DNA of 64,000 bases from Solibacillus isronensis (GCF_023715405.1 NZ_JAMBOC010000001.1:1178001-1242000), one strand, 5' to 3'. Positions 34,102 to 42,956 are shown, counted from the first letter of the stretch. Made by a program: numbers and translations. Notes: generated by a model from the letters alone, not told the origin.

Positions 34102-34677
34102 TTAATCTTTCTGCATTTCCCATTCTTCACGTAAAATTCCCATTCTAATCGAATCGTAGTAATTCCCTTCATAATAACGAACTTTACGAATGCGTGCTTC
34201 TAATTGCATCCCTAATTTTTCACCTACACGAATCATCCGTTCATTTCCAGACCATGTAGTAAAGCCAACACGAACTAAAGGCATTGTATTGAATAAGTGA
34301 TCAATCCAGAGTTTTAAAGTACGAGTGCCAAGCCCTTTTCCCCATTTTCCACCCTCGTAAAAAAGGATGCCCATCTCTAACCATTTCGAGGCTTCATGTT
34401 CCCAATAATAAGATACTGTTCCACACAAAATACCATCTACTTCAACTACCCAAACGCTTTGTTGACTCATCCACTCTCTGCCAATAGGTAAAAATTCATC
34501 GAAAGACTTTGTTTCATGCGGGTAATACGGTGCATTCCATTTTTTCCATTCAGGTTTTTCTTCATTAAATTCTAATTCCCAAATACGATGTAAATCCGTT
34601 TCTTCTATTGGACGGATTATTAAGTTTTGATCTTTATACAAGTTATAGTTCCTCTTTTCAAATAAATTTCTTTTCAT
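34102..34677 (-). CDS. GNAT N-acetyltransferase (RimJ/RimL-like)
   Basis: 191 residues. N-terminal NLIIRPIEETDLHRIWEL, acetyl-CoA loop KWGKGLGTRTLKLWIDHL, then RVGFTTWSGNERMIRVGEKLGM-type end (split motifs). It is typical of the RimL-like branch that modifies small molecules or protein N-termini. The target is unknown. Confidence 0.85.
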   Translation of the reverse strand: MKRNLFEKRNYNLYKDQNLIIRPIEETDLHRIWELEFNEEKPEWKKWNAPYYPHETKSFDEFLPIGREWMSQQSVWVVEVDGILCGTVSYYWEHEASKWLEMGILFYEGGKWGKGLGTRTLKLWIDHLFNTMPLVRVGFTTWSGNERMIRVGEKLGMQLEARIRKVRYYEGNYYDSIRMGILREEWEMQKD

Positions 34678-34874
34678 CGTCTTGTGAATTATGTAGACTA
34701 CTTTTCAATCCCCTTTGTTACCTGTTTCATATTAATCAATCCTTTCAAAATAAAATTACTTTAATTATATCTTAATTTTCAGAAATAAATAATTATTAAA
34801 ACGGTATTTAGAGCAAAAAAGCTACCAAGGCGATGTTTTGGAACATCTATCCCTCATTTTGAATTTCAAGAAGG

Positions 34875-35264
34875 CTACTTTTTATTTTTTGGAAAAAATC
34901 TAATACAACAATTTTGATTGCCATGCAAGAACCGTAAATCTTCAGGTGTTATTTGTTGTGGATTAAGTCGATACATATTGTTCGAAGGTACTTTTTCACT
35001 GTGCCATATCGACCAAAATTCTACTCGATCCTGTTCTCTAATATTTTCTTTAATATAGTCAACAAGTTGATCTAGAGGCTTTCCATTCCCTCTCACCTTG
35101 TAAACAAAAGGCTTTTGGATTTGTCCTGCTACTGCAATCGGAGGATTCTTTCGACAAGGAAGAATCTCAAACTGTGTTTCTAAAGCATAATCTTCTAAAG
35201 TTGCGAAAGAGTTTTCAATAATTGGTAAAGGGTTTTTTGAAGCAAAATATCGACAAAGGCTCAT
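34875..35264 (-). CDS. Hypothetical protein
   Basis: 129 residues, soluble, with no signal peptide. It opens MSLCRYFASKNPLP and has a paired cysteine near the end (GNQNCCIRFFPKNKK). Hydrophobic and charged residues alternate as in a small globular alpha/beta protein. I do not recognise the family. It is flanked by gene-poor DNA. Confidence 0.6.
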   Translation of the reverse strand: MSLCRYFASKNPLPIIENSFATLEDYALETQFEILPCRKNPPIAVAGQIQKPFVYKVRGNGKPLDQLVDYIKENIREQDRVEFWSIWHSEKVPSNNMYRLNPQQITPEDLRFLHGNQNCCIRFFPKNKK

Positions 35265-35438
35265 TATAACGCCACTTTCTATATGTTTTTAATTAAATAT
35301 TAAACTAAATAACGGCAAATTAATAACCAAAAGTTATATCGTCCCCAAAGCAACGTGTGGGGTTATTTCAAATTGGTTTGTTGCAGTAGTATACCCGCTA
35401 GTTGAACAAGTATCTTCCATAATTTCGTCTTTTAGTAC

Positions 35439-35645
35439 TTAAGAATTATAATAACTTGTTATGTTAAATTGTATTTCAGTTTCAAAATTACATTTTTTAA
35501 TAACGTCAGCTGCAAACTGTTGTACTTCTTTTTTGGTGTTTTCATCGAATTTATCGTGTGCTAATACTAATGTTATTATAACGTTTTTGTCTATAGATAC
35601 TTCCCCCTGTAAACTACTACCCTGTAACGTTTGGTAACCTAATTA
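35439..35645 (-). pseudogene. Start-less coding fragment (C-terminal remnant)
   Basis: On the minus strand an open frame of about 68 codons without any ATG, GTG or TTG near its beginning reads GYQTLQGSSLQGEVSIDKN, then VIITLVLAHDKFDENT and ends SYYNS before TAA at 35439. Codon use looks like real coding DNA. It probably is the 3' end of a gene whose 5' part was deleted. The family is not recognised. Confidence 0.45.
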
Positions 35646-35649
35646 AAGG

Positions 35650-35684
35650 AAAAAACAGCTAAGATAGTGTATTAGTCTTAGCTG
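35650..35684 (-). terminator. Orphan minus-strand terminator
   Basis: A 9-bp stem, CAGCTAAGA / TCTTAGCTG; on the minus strand TTTTTTCC follows. There is no minus-strand gene directly upstream (the next gene, at 35814, is on the plus strand), which suggests a deleted gene. Confidence 0.75.
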
Positions 35685-35813
35685 CCGATTATTTGGGAAC
35701 GTATATGCATACTTTTAAAATCCTTATCGTACTAAAGCACCCGTAATTAGAGAAATAAAAATTATAAAACATATTTCTGCATCAATAGAGCAGAATAATC
35801 CTGAGGTGTTTCT

Positions 35814-36554
35814 ATGGTAACTCCCAAAAGACTTACTTTATTTATTATTTGTGTAGTGATGTTTAATATAAGTATTGCTCCGCTTTATTATGCAGAAGAA
35901 CCAAATGATGCTAAAAGTTTGGAGAAAAAAATTTTAGACCTTAAAGCACAATTAAAAGAAGCGGAAAATCGGCTTCAGAAACTTGAACCTTCCAAACCCG
36001 TAAATATTTCTGATCCTCCTTGGAAAGAGCAACCTTTCCCATCAAATATGGTCCAAATTTCAGAAGTGATTAAAAATGGAACTAAAATTTCATTTGATGT
36101 AATAGTAAATAAACCAGAATATAAAAGACCTGCTTATGAGGAGCACTGGTATAGCACGACCGGAAGATGGAGCTATATTCCTAGTAGAGTTCATTATGCC
36201 CTACACCGATTATTTACTAATTATGATATTGGAATCTCTGGTTGGTATGATTTCGAACACAACATGGGATTATCTATTCCCATGTTTCAAAATGAAAATG
36301 ATTTGGATCTTTATATCGTTGCATTTCAGACGGAAATTACAGATGTTTATACACTAGGAAATCAGGTCGTTGTTGTCGGTCACCCAATAAGAACTGGTGT
36401 TCAGGTGATTACAATTAAAACAAGGGCAATAAATCCATCTAATAAAGAAGAACCTTTACTTGTTCAATTAACAACTCAATCAGGGGATGAAATTGATTAT
36501 TCATTAATTTCTTATATGCCTCCTGATTTTTGGTTAAAGCAAAAAAAAAATTAA
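35814..36554 (+). CDS. Hypothetical secreted protein with coiled coil
   Basis: 246 residues; GAGGTG 5 bases before the ATG. A signal peptide (about residues 1-28, LTLFIICVVMFNISIAPLYYA) is followed by a short coiled coil (EKKILDLKAQLKEAENRLQKL) and a proline-rich link. A beta-rich domain with many aromatic residues follows, with no cysteines. It is probably exported. The function is unknown. A T-rich hairpin follows. Confidence 0.7.
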   Translation: MVTPKRLTLFIICVVMFNISIAPLYYAEEPNDAKSLEKKILDLKAQLKEAENRLQKLEPSKPVNISDPPWKEQPFPSNMVQISEVIKNGTKISFDVIVNKPEYKRPAYEEHWYSTTGRWSYIPSRVHYALHRLFTNYDIGISGWYDFEHNMGLSIPMFQNENDLDLYIVAFQTEITDVYTLGNQVVVVGHPIRTGVQVITIKTRAINPSNKEEPLLVQLTTQSGDEIDYSLISYMPPDFWLKQKKN

Positions 36555-36570
36555 ATGAGCGTATACGTTA

Positions 36571-36613
36571 AAAAAGACAAAAAACTCTTACATAGAAAGT
36601 CTTTTGTCTTTTT
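36571..36613 (+). terminator. Terminator of the secreted-protein gene
   Basis: AAAAAGACAAAA and TTTTGTCTTTTT form a 12-bp stem ending in a T-run. Confidence 0.78.
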
Positions 36614-36656
36614 ATTATTAGTCAGAGTTATTCAATGTTTGGGAACATTAATAGCT

Positions 36657-37298
36657 CTAACTAACTCCACCATTTTTATTACAATCAAATTCTAAAGATA
36701 TGTTATGTGTAGAAAGTATACCGTTTAGTGAGTATTTCCCTGTAACCTCGATAACATATAGTGTTCCATTTTCCAACAACGAATTTGTGTACCCTACTTG
36801 AGTCCAACTTCCATCAGAATTTTCTGCTTCTGAAGAAATACCATTAAATACAGAAAATAATTGTCTTCCTTTTGAGGTATTTTCGTTTAATTGTGTATCA
36901 AAAGCTCCTTCAAATATAATGCGCTCTTTATTCGGACCGATTTCTAACGTCACTGTCTTTGGGACTGAAGCTGGATGATAGCGTTCATTATTATCTGAAA
37001 CAACAACTGATATATCAGCTCGCTCTTTTGTCCGCTTTTTAAATGTTTCTACCTCAACCCAATAGTCATCCGAAAATGCAGTGATAGGTTCTAACTTGAG
37101 ATCAGTGTCATGCTCTTTATTAATATCCTCTATGACTGCTACATATTTTTGATAATAATCTTCTTTTTGCTCTTGCGATAAATTTAAAAGAGATGGTGAG
37201 ACTTCTTCTATAATTTCTTCACTTTCAGTTCCTTCAACAGCACAACCTGATAAAGCAAACACTCCAAATAAAATACTTATGTAAATATATTTCTTCAA
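36657..37298 (-). CDS. Hypothetical lipoprotein
   Basis: 213 residues from the TTG at 37298, 6 bases after GGGGTG; the ATG at 37322 lacks a ribosome site. The N-terminus KKYIYISILFGVFALSGC is a lipoprotein signal with lipobox ALSGC, followed by an acidic linker (EGTESEEIIEEVSPS). The rest is a beta-rich, soluble domain. It is anchored outside the membrane. I do not recognise the family. Confidence 0.72.
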   Translation of the reverse strand: MKKYIYISILFGVFALSGCAVEGTESEEIIEEVSPSLLNLSQEQKEDYYQKYVAVIEDINKEHDTDLKLEPITAFSDDYWVEVETFKKRTKERADISVVVSDNNERYHPASVPKTVTLEIGPNKERIIFEGAFDTQLNENTSKGRQLFSVFNGISSEAENSDGSWTQVGYTNSLLENGTLYVIEVTGKYSLNGILSTHNISLEFDCNKNGGVS

Positions 37299-37400
37299 CC
37301 CTTTCACCCCATAAAATATCATTATATATCATAATAATAACATAAATGTTTTTTATTGGTATTATCAGGCTTTTAATTCCAATATGGTAATAGGAATCGT

Positions 37401-37619
37401 TTATATAGACACTCCCCAAACTGAATCGGCAATGACGATTAATATACATAAAAATGAAAATAGTATGTAAGCAACGCTGATACTAACTAGAAAAGTCTGT
37501 TTTTTCACAGATTGTTCTGGGTTATGGACTATAATTTTTAGCAAACTGATAAGATTGACACAAAGCAAGATCGAGAATAGTGGAATACCTATTAAAGATA
37601 AAGGAACTAATGTTTCCAT
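37401..37619 (-). CDS. Small two-TM membrane protein
   Basis: 72 residues with GGAGG about 10 bases before the ATG. There are two hydrophobic segments (LSLIGIPLFSILLCVNLISLL and FLVSISVAYILFSFLCILIVIA) joined by a short basic loop. It lies about 100 bases upstream of the lipoprotein gene on the same strand. The function is unknown. Confidence 0.6.
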   Translation of the reverse strand: METLVPLSLIGIPLFSILLCVNLISLLKIIVHNPEQSVKKQTFLVSISVAYILFSFLCILIVIADSVWGVSI

Positions 37620-37744
37620 AAAACGCTAACCTCCTCCCTTCAATTTTGGGGTATATTATATTATACGTTAAATTCCAAACGTTCCAAAACCATCGTTTGA
37701 TAGCTTTAATAATTTGCTCGGATCTTACGTTTGGTTAATTCCGA

Positions 37745-37777
37745 ACAAAAAAGAAAGACACCACCATTGTGTCTCTC
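37745..37777 (-). terminator. Terminator of the YdhR-like gene
   Basis: AGACAC / GTGTCT stem with a 7-base loop; TTTCTTTTTTG follows on the minus strand. Confidence 0.72.
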
Positions 37778-37799
37778 AAAACCTATAATGCTCTTTTAT

Positions 37800-38108
37800 T
37801 TATACATTAACCGGACCTTTGTTAATATTCGTTAACGACTCGTTGACTGCAAAAATTTTGCTGTTGATTGCTGTAATACCGAAGCCATTGAGACGCTTTG
37901 AATGCATTTCCAAGTAAGCTGCAGCAGTTTCCTTTGTTTCAAATAAGTAAATACCACCCGCTTCGCCCACTTCCGCATTCTCTGTCCAAATTTTCCAGAG
38001 CATGCCTTCTTCTTCGTTAATACTTTCTGCCAATCCTTTAAACCCGGCAGCCATTTCTTCGCCGAATGGACCATCCATTTTGAAATCTACCTGTAAAATA
38101 TATGCCAT
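37800..38108 (-). CDS. YdhR-family putative monooxygenase (dimeric alpha/beta barrel)
   Basis: 102 residues from the ATG at 38108, preceded by GAGG at about 9 bases. The sequence AYILQVDFKMDGPFGEEM, GMLWKIWTEN and GGIYLFETKETAAAYLEMH matches the YdhR layout of a ferredoxin-like dimeric barrel. The family is called mono-oxygenase by structural likeness to ActVA-Orf6; no reaction is established. Confidence 0.85.
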   Translation of the reverse strand: MAYILQVDFKMDGPFGEEMAAGFKGLAESINEEEGMLWKIWTENAEVGEAGGIYLFETKETAAAYLEMHSKRLNGFGITAINSKIFAVNESLTNINKGPVNV

Positions 38109-38181
38109 TAGAAGTGCCTCCTTTTTTCTAAACACTTATACTTACTTCTTTTATCCTCCTGCAAAATCCTTCTTTCCTTCA

Positions 38182-40122
38182 TTATTCGATTTCCTTTACT
38201 TCACAATGCATCGCGTCTTTCGCTTCATGCCAAGGCACACTGTAACCCTTCCCCTTTGCACAAAAAATGCTGGAAGATGTATATTCAGGGTCGGCGTTTT
38301 TATTGTAGCCAACTTGTTCAATGATTTCATCGCTGTTATGACATACATCATAGCCATCGAATTGCAGTGTTAACGCACCTTTCCCGTTTGTATAAGCGGC
38401 AAATTGCGTGGAATAATCCATAAAAGTTGCTACTGGAGCCCGCCCGTATAATGTCACGGTATCTTCTGTTAAAATCGGTGCTTCAAATGTTCCGCTTGCC
38501 TGTTGGATATCTGACATCATCCGGCCAATATGGTCGTTTGACGCTTTCATCTTAAATCGGTAATAGGGCTCCAACAGTACATTTACCAATTGTTCAAGCC
38601 CTTGCCGCAATGCTCTAAACGATGCTTCACGGAAATCACCGCCTTCTGTGTGCTTATTATGTGCCCGTCCTGTCAGTAGCGTAAAATGAATATCAGTTAC
38701 CGGAAAACCTGTAAGTATTCCGTGATGGTCCCGCTCAAATAGATGCTTTTCTATTAACCGCTGATGACCGACAGATAAGTCATCGGCATGACACTGGTTC
38801 GAAAATGTGTTACCTGCACCACGCGTGTTCGGTTCCATTTTCAGATGTACTTCCGCATAATGCTTTAATGGTTCAAAATGGCCATAGCCGACTGCAGAGG
38901 CAGCAATTGTTTCTTTATAAAGAATTTGCGGCTTGCCGAAGTGCACATCAATTCCGAAGCGGTCCTTCACCAGTTCGGTTAATACTTCCAGCTGAATTGT
39001 CCCCATAACATGAACCGAAATTTCCTGGAATTTCTCATTCCATATGACCCGTAAACTCGGTTCCTCCGCTTCAATTTCACGAAAAATCCGGTGAAGTTCT
39101 TTAATATGTAACGCACCTTCATATATCACTTTTGCCTGCAATGTTGGAATCATTTCAAATTGCGCAGGATTTGTTTCCGTAGCCCCAATTATATTACCGA
39201 TAATCGGCGTCGCCAGTCCCTTCACCGCAAAAATATCACCCGCCTGCGCTTGTTGAACCGTCGTAAAACTGCTGCCGTTGTATAGCCGGATTTCCGTTAT
39301 CTTTTCTGTCGTTTCACCGAATGTAAATTCATCGCGAATTTTCAAAATACCCGATATTGATTTCATAAATGTGAGACGTTGCTGATTGTCATGGCGAATT
39401 TTATAAACCTTACCTTCAAATGGTCCGTTCACATCAAATGTTGTTTCAGTCAGTTTTGTAATCGTTTCGAAAAAATCCAGTACCCCTTCATCTTTTAAAG
39501 CAGAGCCCGACATACAAATAAATGCCTGTTCCTTCTGAATCATTTGCTTCAGCTTTACAGTACAATCGTGCTCCTTTAAATCGTCTGCAAAGTACTTTTC
39601 CATCAGATGCTCATCACGTTCTGCAAGCCACTCTTTTATAAAAGTATCAATTCCATGATTGAACATTAATGCATTTGGGGATAAGTCTTTTTTAATCGCA
39701 GCCATTACTGCATCAACATCTGCTCCTTCACGATCTACTTTATTTATGAAGATAAATGTCGGAACATGGTGCTCCCGCAGCAAATGCCAAACCGTTTCCG
39801 TATGCCCTTCAATTCCATCGACCGCACTGATAATGACAATGGCAGCATCCATCACATGAACCGCACGTTCCATTTCGGGTGCGAAATCGATGTGTCCTGG
39901 TGTATCGATCAGCGTATACACATGCCCGTTATAATCGATTCGCCCCTGCTCAGCAAAAATCGTAATCCCGCGCTGCCGTTCAATGGCATGATTATCTAAA
40001 TATGCATCTTGGTGATCGACCCGTCCGCGCTTTTTAATGGCATTTGTATGATAAAGCAATTGTTCGCAAAAAGTTGTTTTTCCAGAATCAACATGAGCGA
40101 CAATCCCGATTGTAGTATGCAA
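38182..40122 (-). CDS. TetM/TetO-subfamily translational GTPase
   Basis: 646 residues, EF-G-like. The G-domain motifs are all intact: G1 AHVDSGKT, G2 RGITI, G3 DTPGH, G4 NKVD. EF-G-type domains II, III, IV and V follow (ILYKETIAASAVGYGHF starts domain IV). Length and domain order are those of ribosomal protection proteins (Tet(M) about 640). Chromosomal homologues in Bacilli are common and need not give tetracycline resistance. The key tip-loop residues of domain IV cannot be judged by eye. Confidence 0.88.
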   Translation of the reverse strand: MHTTIGIVAHVDSGKTTFCEQLLYHTNAIKKRGRVDHQDAYLDNHAIERQRGITIFAEQGRIDYNGHVYTLIDTPGHIDFAPEMERAVHVMDAAIVIISAVDGIEGHTETVWHLLREHHVPTFIFINKVDREGADVDAVMAAIKKDLSPNALMFNHGIDTFIKEWLAERDEHLMEKYFADDLKEHDCTVKLKQMIQKEQAFICMSGSALKDEGVLDFFETITKLTETTFDVNGPFEGKVYKIRHDNQQRLTFMKSISGILKIRDEFTFGETTEKITEIRLYNGSSFTTVQQAQAGDIFAVKGLATPIIGNIIGATETNPAQFEMIPTLQAKVIYEGALHIKELHRIFREIEAEEPSLRVIWNEKFQEISVHVMGTIQLEVLTELVKDRFGIDVHFGKPQILYKETIAASAVGYGHFEPLKHYAEVHLKMEPNTRGAGNTFSNQCHADDLSVGHQRLIEKHLFERDHHGILTGFPVTDIHFTLLTGRAHNKHTEGGDFREASFRALRQGLEQLVNVLLEPYYRFKMKASNDHIGRMMSDIQQASGTFEAPILTEDTVTLYGRAPVATFMDYSTQFAAYTNGKGALTLQFDGYDVCHNSDEIIEQVGYNKNADPEYTSSSIFCAKGKGYSVPWHEAKDAMHCEVKEIE

Positions 40123-40166
40123 TAGTATTCCTCTTTCTTTTTCTTAAATTTTGAATCATTGTACGG

Positions 40167-40508
40167 TCATTCCTGTGAAAGGAAATAATTTCTCATTTCC
40201 TCTGGCAGTTCTTCTATATTAATAATATCCAACTTAGTAGTACCAGGAGTTGTTTGAATCAAGAAACTTTTCTCATCAAACTCCAGTATTGTAAACTGCT
40301 GCACCGTATTTGGACTAAACTCTTCCTGTATGTACTCAACAATCTCGGCATCGAAATTTTTTTCATCCATAAACAGCGATTCCGGATTTTCAGAATTCCT
40401 TAAAGTTTGCATCAGTTCCAATGAATTGGAGGGGTTCGTTAACAACCACTCAAAGATTGGGATTGATACAATGATTAAAACGGCAATGACTGCAACTACT
40501 TTTTTCAT
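40167..40508 (-). CDS. Hypothetical membrane-anchored protein
   Basis: 113 residues from the ATG at 40508, preceded by GGAGG at 7 bases; the longer frame to 40580 is not supported. One N-terminal hydrophobic helix (VVAVIAVLIIVSIPIFEWLL), then a soluble acidic domain of about 85 residues outside or inside the membrane. No known motif. It lies 45 bases upstream of the end of the GTPase intergenic region on the same strand, without an obvious link. Confidence 0.65.
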   Translation of the reverse strand: MKKVVAVIAVLIIVSIPIFEWLLTNPSNSLELMQTLRNSENPESLFMDEKNFDAEIVEYIQEEFSPNTVQQFTILEFDEKSFLIQTTPGTTKLDIINIEELPEEMRNYFLSQE

Positions 40509-40654
40509 ATAATAACCTCCACTAATATGCTTGCCCGTAAGTACATACATTTTAACAGAAGATGGGTTATTTTGATTCATTCACAGTAAAATGTCATTCT
40601 CATTTTCCGTTAAATAAAGTGGTGCGCAAGTATTCACAGATAATGAGGGTATAA

Positions 40655-40680
40655 TAAAAAGCCACTTAAAATTAAGTGGC
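40655..40680 (-). terminator. Terminator overlapping the end of the 73-residue gene
   Basis: GCCACTTAA / TTAAGTGGC with a 2-base loop. The right arm starts in the stop codon of the gene, and TTTTTATTAT follows on the minus strand. Confidence 0.88.
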
Positions 40681-40893
40681 TTCATCCATTACAAAAGCAT
40701 ATATTTCAATGTTTTCATCAGCTTCGATCGTAATTCCGAATACAGTAATAGCATCGGCACTTACCTCAACGTCCATATGTTTGTCAGTCATTTTTCCAAA
40801 TAAATTTGGATTCATTTTAATTTTATTTACCTTCTTACCTTGTATAGCCAGATAATCCAGACCTTCACGAATTTGACCTAATAAAACGTCCAA
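40672..40893 (-). CDS. Small hypothetical protein
   Basis: 73 residues, start TTG at 40893 with a perfect AAGGAGG 7 bases upstream. It is soluble: a helix (LLGQIREGLDYLAIQ), then two to three strands (ITVFGITIEADENIEIYAFV). Its terminator is fused to its stop codon, so it is a compact independent gene. No family recognised. Confidence 0.7.
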   Translation of the reverse strand: MDVLLGQIREGLDYLAIQGKKVNKIKMNPNLFGKMTDKHMDVEVSADAITVFGITIEADENIEIYAFVMDEAT

Positions 40894-40962
40894 CTATTTT
40901 CCTCCTTGTAAATAATATTTCTTCTTCATATCATGCCTCAACAAACAAAAAATATTGCAATA

Positions 40963-40993
40963 AGAAAAAGCCACAACTCAAAATGAGTGTGAC
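40963..40993 (-). terminator. Possible terminator of the CDF gene
   Basis: An imperfect hairpin (AGCCACAACTCA with TGAGTGTGACT) is followed on the minus strand by TTTTTCTT. It lies about 145 bases past the CDF stop. Confidence 0.55.
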
Positions 40994-41136
40994 TTAATCG
41001 AATCGTTAGAAGCGGATTCAGTTCTATTCTAAAACTACCTGTGAAATTCTTGAAGTATATACCCAATTACTCTTAACAAATTAATGTATTGCCCTCTGCT
41101 ACTTTACGAAGAGTAAAATCTTTATAGGGCTATCCA

Positions 41137-42042
41137 TTAGAAATGGAAATCATCTTCGCAAATAACCAGCTCTTTCGGGTCATACGGTTCAATATGAACA
41201 AGTGTTGTCGCATAAGGATTCAACTGCTTCACTTCATTTTCAATTTGCTCCGTAATGGCATGTGAATCACGTACATTAAGATTAGGATTTACACTTACTG
41301 TAATATCCACAAGAATTAAGCTGCCGTGCTGTCTGCCGCGTACATCAGTAACATCACGGACACGCGGAATTTTTGAAACACGCTGTTCAATCGAACTGAT
41401 CAATTCCGTGTCAAATCCGTCCGTTAACGAGAACACCGCTTCTTTAAAGATTTCGATCGCTGTTTTAATAATGATTAAACCGATAATAAAGGCAGTAATC
41501 GTATCGACGATCGGGAAACCTAATATCGCTGCGGTAATACCGATTGCTGTCCCGATGCTGACAAAAGCATCAGAGCGGTTGTCATAGGCTGCCGCTTTAA
41601 CAGCAGAACTGTTAATTCTTTTTGAGAGGTTTAAATTATATTTATATACTGCAAACATGACTGCTGCACTAAACACGGCTACAATAATTGTTAAAATGGA
41701 AGGATTCTGATCGATCGGATTGGCGATTTTTTCACCCGCCGATATAAGTACTTCGATCCCGACATAAATCATAATAAATGATGCAACAAGTGATGCGATC
41801 GTTTCTGCGCGAAAATGGCCGTATCGATGGTCATCATCAGGCGGGCGCTGGGAAATTCTGAGCCCGATCAAAACGGCTACTGAAGCAATAATATCTGTTG
41901 TATTGTTTAATCCATCTGCCTTTAACGCTTCTGAATCTCCTAAATAGCCTGCTGCTAACTTAAGCGCGCTTAAAAATATGTAGGCAAAAATCGATAAATA
42001 GGCACCTTTTTCGCCCGCTCGTAAATTTGTATATTGCTCCAA
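41137..42042 (-). CDS. Cation diffusion facilitator, probably Mn(II) exporter
   Basis: 301 residues from the TTG at 42042, 7 bases after AGGGAGG. Six membrane segments and a C-terminal cytoplasmic ferredoxin-like domain (RVSKIPRVRDVTDVRGRQHG). The TM2 site reads DGLNNTTD (Asn and Asp four apart) and the TM5 site reads YDNRSD (Asp and Asp four apart). Zinc CDFs usually have Asp-Asp and His-Asp. The N-D-D-D set is that of Mn(II)-type exporters such as MntE and the Bacillus MneP/MneS proteins. It should protect against manganese excess. No yybP-ykoY riboswitch is visible in its short leader. Confidence 0.88.
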   Translation of the reverse strand: MEQYTNLRAGEKGAYLSIFAYIFLSALKLAAGYLGDSEALKADGLNNTTDIIASVAVLIGLRISQRPPDDDHRYGHFRAETIASLVASFIMIYVGIEVLISAGEKIANPIDQNPSILTIIVAVFSAAVMFAVYKYNLNLSKRINSSAVKAAAYDNRSDAFVSIGTAIGITAAILGFPIVDTITAFIIGLIIIKTAIEIFKEAVFSLTDGFDTELISSIEQRVSKIPRVRDVTDVRGRQHGSLILVDITVSVNPNLNVRDSHAITEQIENEVKQLNPYATTLVHIEPYDPKELVICEDDFHF

Positions 42043-42076
42043 AATGTTTCCTCCCTGAAAAACTTCTTTAAACACG

Positions 42077-42118
42077 AAAGAGGCTACCCCGCACAAAATC
42101 GAACGGGATAACCTCTTT
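42077..42118 (-). terminator. Terminator-like hairpin between the metallophosphoesterase and CDF genes
   Basis: On the minus strand AAAGAGGUUAUCCCG pairs with CGGGGUAGCCUCUUU over 15 positions including wobble pairs. The T-run after it is poor. It probably ends the 42222-42956 transcript and may limit read-through into the CDF gene. Confidence 0.55.
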
Positions 42119-42221
42119 TACATATCGTTAAAAGTAGTATACCAAAAAATCGGGGGAAAACATACATTCAAGAAAAAATATTATATAATTATAACTTTTT
42201 GCTCAGTCTAAACGACACGTG

Positions 42222-42956
42222 TCAATTATCATAGTTCTCGGTTTTGTCCGAAGTAACGGCATATATGTGAATGATTTGGCCCTCTTCCGAAAGTACGATA
42301 CCATTCAATTGACCTGTAAAATAACACCCACCGTCTATTCCAATATATTTTTGGTCTTTACTAATCCAAATGTCATTGCAACCATGAATATGTTGTAATG
42401 GTGTATGACCAAAAACATTGATATACGGTGTTTTATTTTCATTTGTATAATGCTGGCGAATCCATAGGAAATTTTCATCCTCCGTTTCCTCAACTGTTGC
42501 AAAACTCGAATCAAATCCTGCATGTGTTAATAACAGATTCCCTACGATTTCATACAATTTGCCTTTATTTAAAAAATCCAATTCCTCCGCAAACTTCTCT
42601 TTAACGACTTGCGCTTGTTCAATCGGGTCAAGTTCACTTACTTCACCCGGTAAATACTTTAAAAATGAAGCCATTGTTTCCCGTCCACCGTATTTGTAGT
42701 AAAAGGCATGTTTTTGCCCAGGGTTTTCGAGAAAGTCCAACAGCATCATTTCATGATTCCCTTTACAAAATATAACCTGTTCCCCGTATTGCCGCTTTAA
42801 GTCCATTACTTTTTGCACGACCTCATAAGACCGTGGACCCCGATCGATTAAATCTCCGAGTAAAACAAGGCTATCCTTTTGATTCCAATACGTTAATAAC
42901 TTTTCAAATGCTTTATACTGGCCGTGGATATCACTGATAATAAAATAATTTTTCAT
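42222..42956 (-). CDS. PPP-type metallophosphoesterase
   Basis: 244 residues. The di-metal motifs are in order: SDIHGQ, GDLIDRGPRS, KGNHEMM, TLAG-type LLTHAGFD and FGHTPLQ. This is the PPP phosphatase/Ap4A-hydrolase layout. It may act on phosphoproteins or dinucleoside tetraphosphates; the sequence alone does not decide. It is next to a histidine-phosphatase gene on the same strand (36 bases apart). Confidence 0.88.
   Translation of the reverse strand: MKNYFIISDIHGQYKAFEKLLTYWNQKDSLVLLGDLIDRGPRSYEVVQKVMDLKRQYGEQVIFCKGNHEMMLLDFLENPGQKHAFYYKYGGRETMASFLKYLPGEVSELDPIEQAQVVKEKFAEELDFLNKGKLYEIVGNLLLTHAGFDSSFATVEETEDENFLWIRQHYTNENKTPYINVFGHTPLQHIHGCNDIWISKDQKYIGIDGGCYFTGQLNGIVLSEEGQIIHIYAVTSDKTENYDN

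Larger units (their letters stand above)
35265..35813. other. Gene-poor 550-base stretch
   Basis: It contains a minus-strand coding fragment (35439-35645), an orphan minus-strand terminator (35650-35684) and one copy of the TTTGGGAACGT repeat (about 35692). The last 100 bases are the promoter region of the 35814 gene. Nothing else is supportable. Confidence 0.6.
33695..37740. repeat. Dispersed short repeat TTTGGGAACGT and relatives
   Basis: TTTGGGAACGT occurs near 33703, 34060 and 35692. A variant TTTGGGAACAT lies near 36638. Related strings such as AACGTTTGG/CCAAACGTT occur near 35627, 37672 and 37726. Each copy falls in a gene-free gap, usually just beyond a terminator or gene end. Similar strings were not noticed elsewhere in the window. 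They could be scars of insertion/deletion events or binding sites. Confidence 0.4.

Noticed and set aside
42077..42118. Possible yybP-ykoY Mn riboswitch ahead of the CDF gene
   Set aside because: The region forms one simple hairpin and lacks the two conserved loops of that riboswitch.
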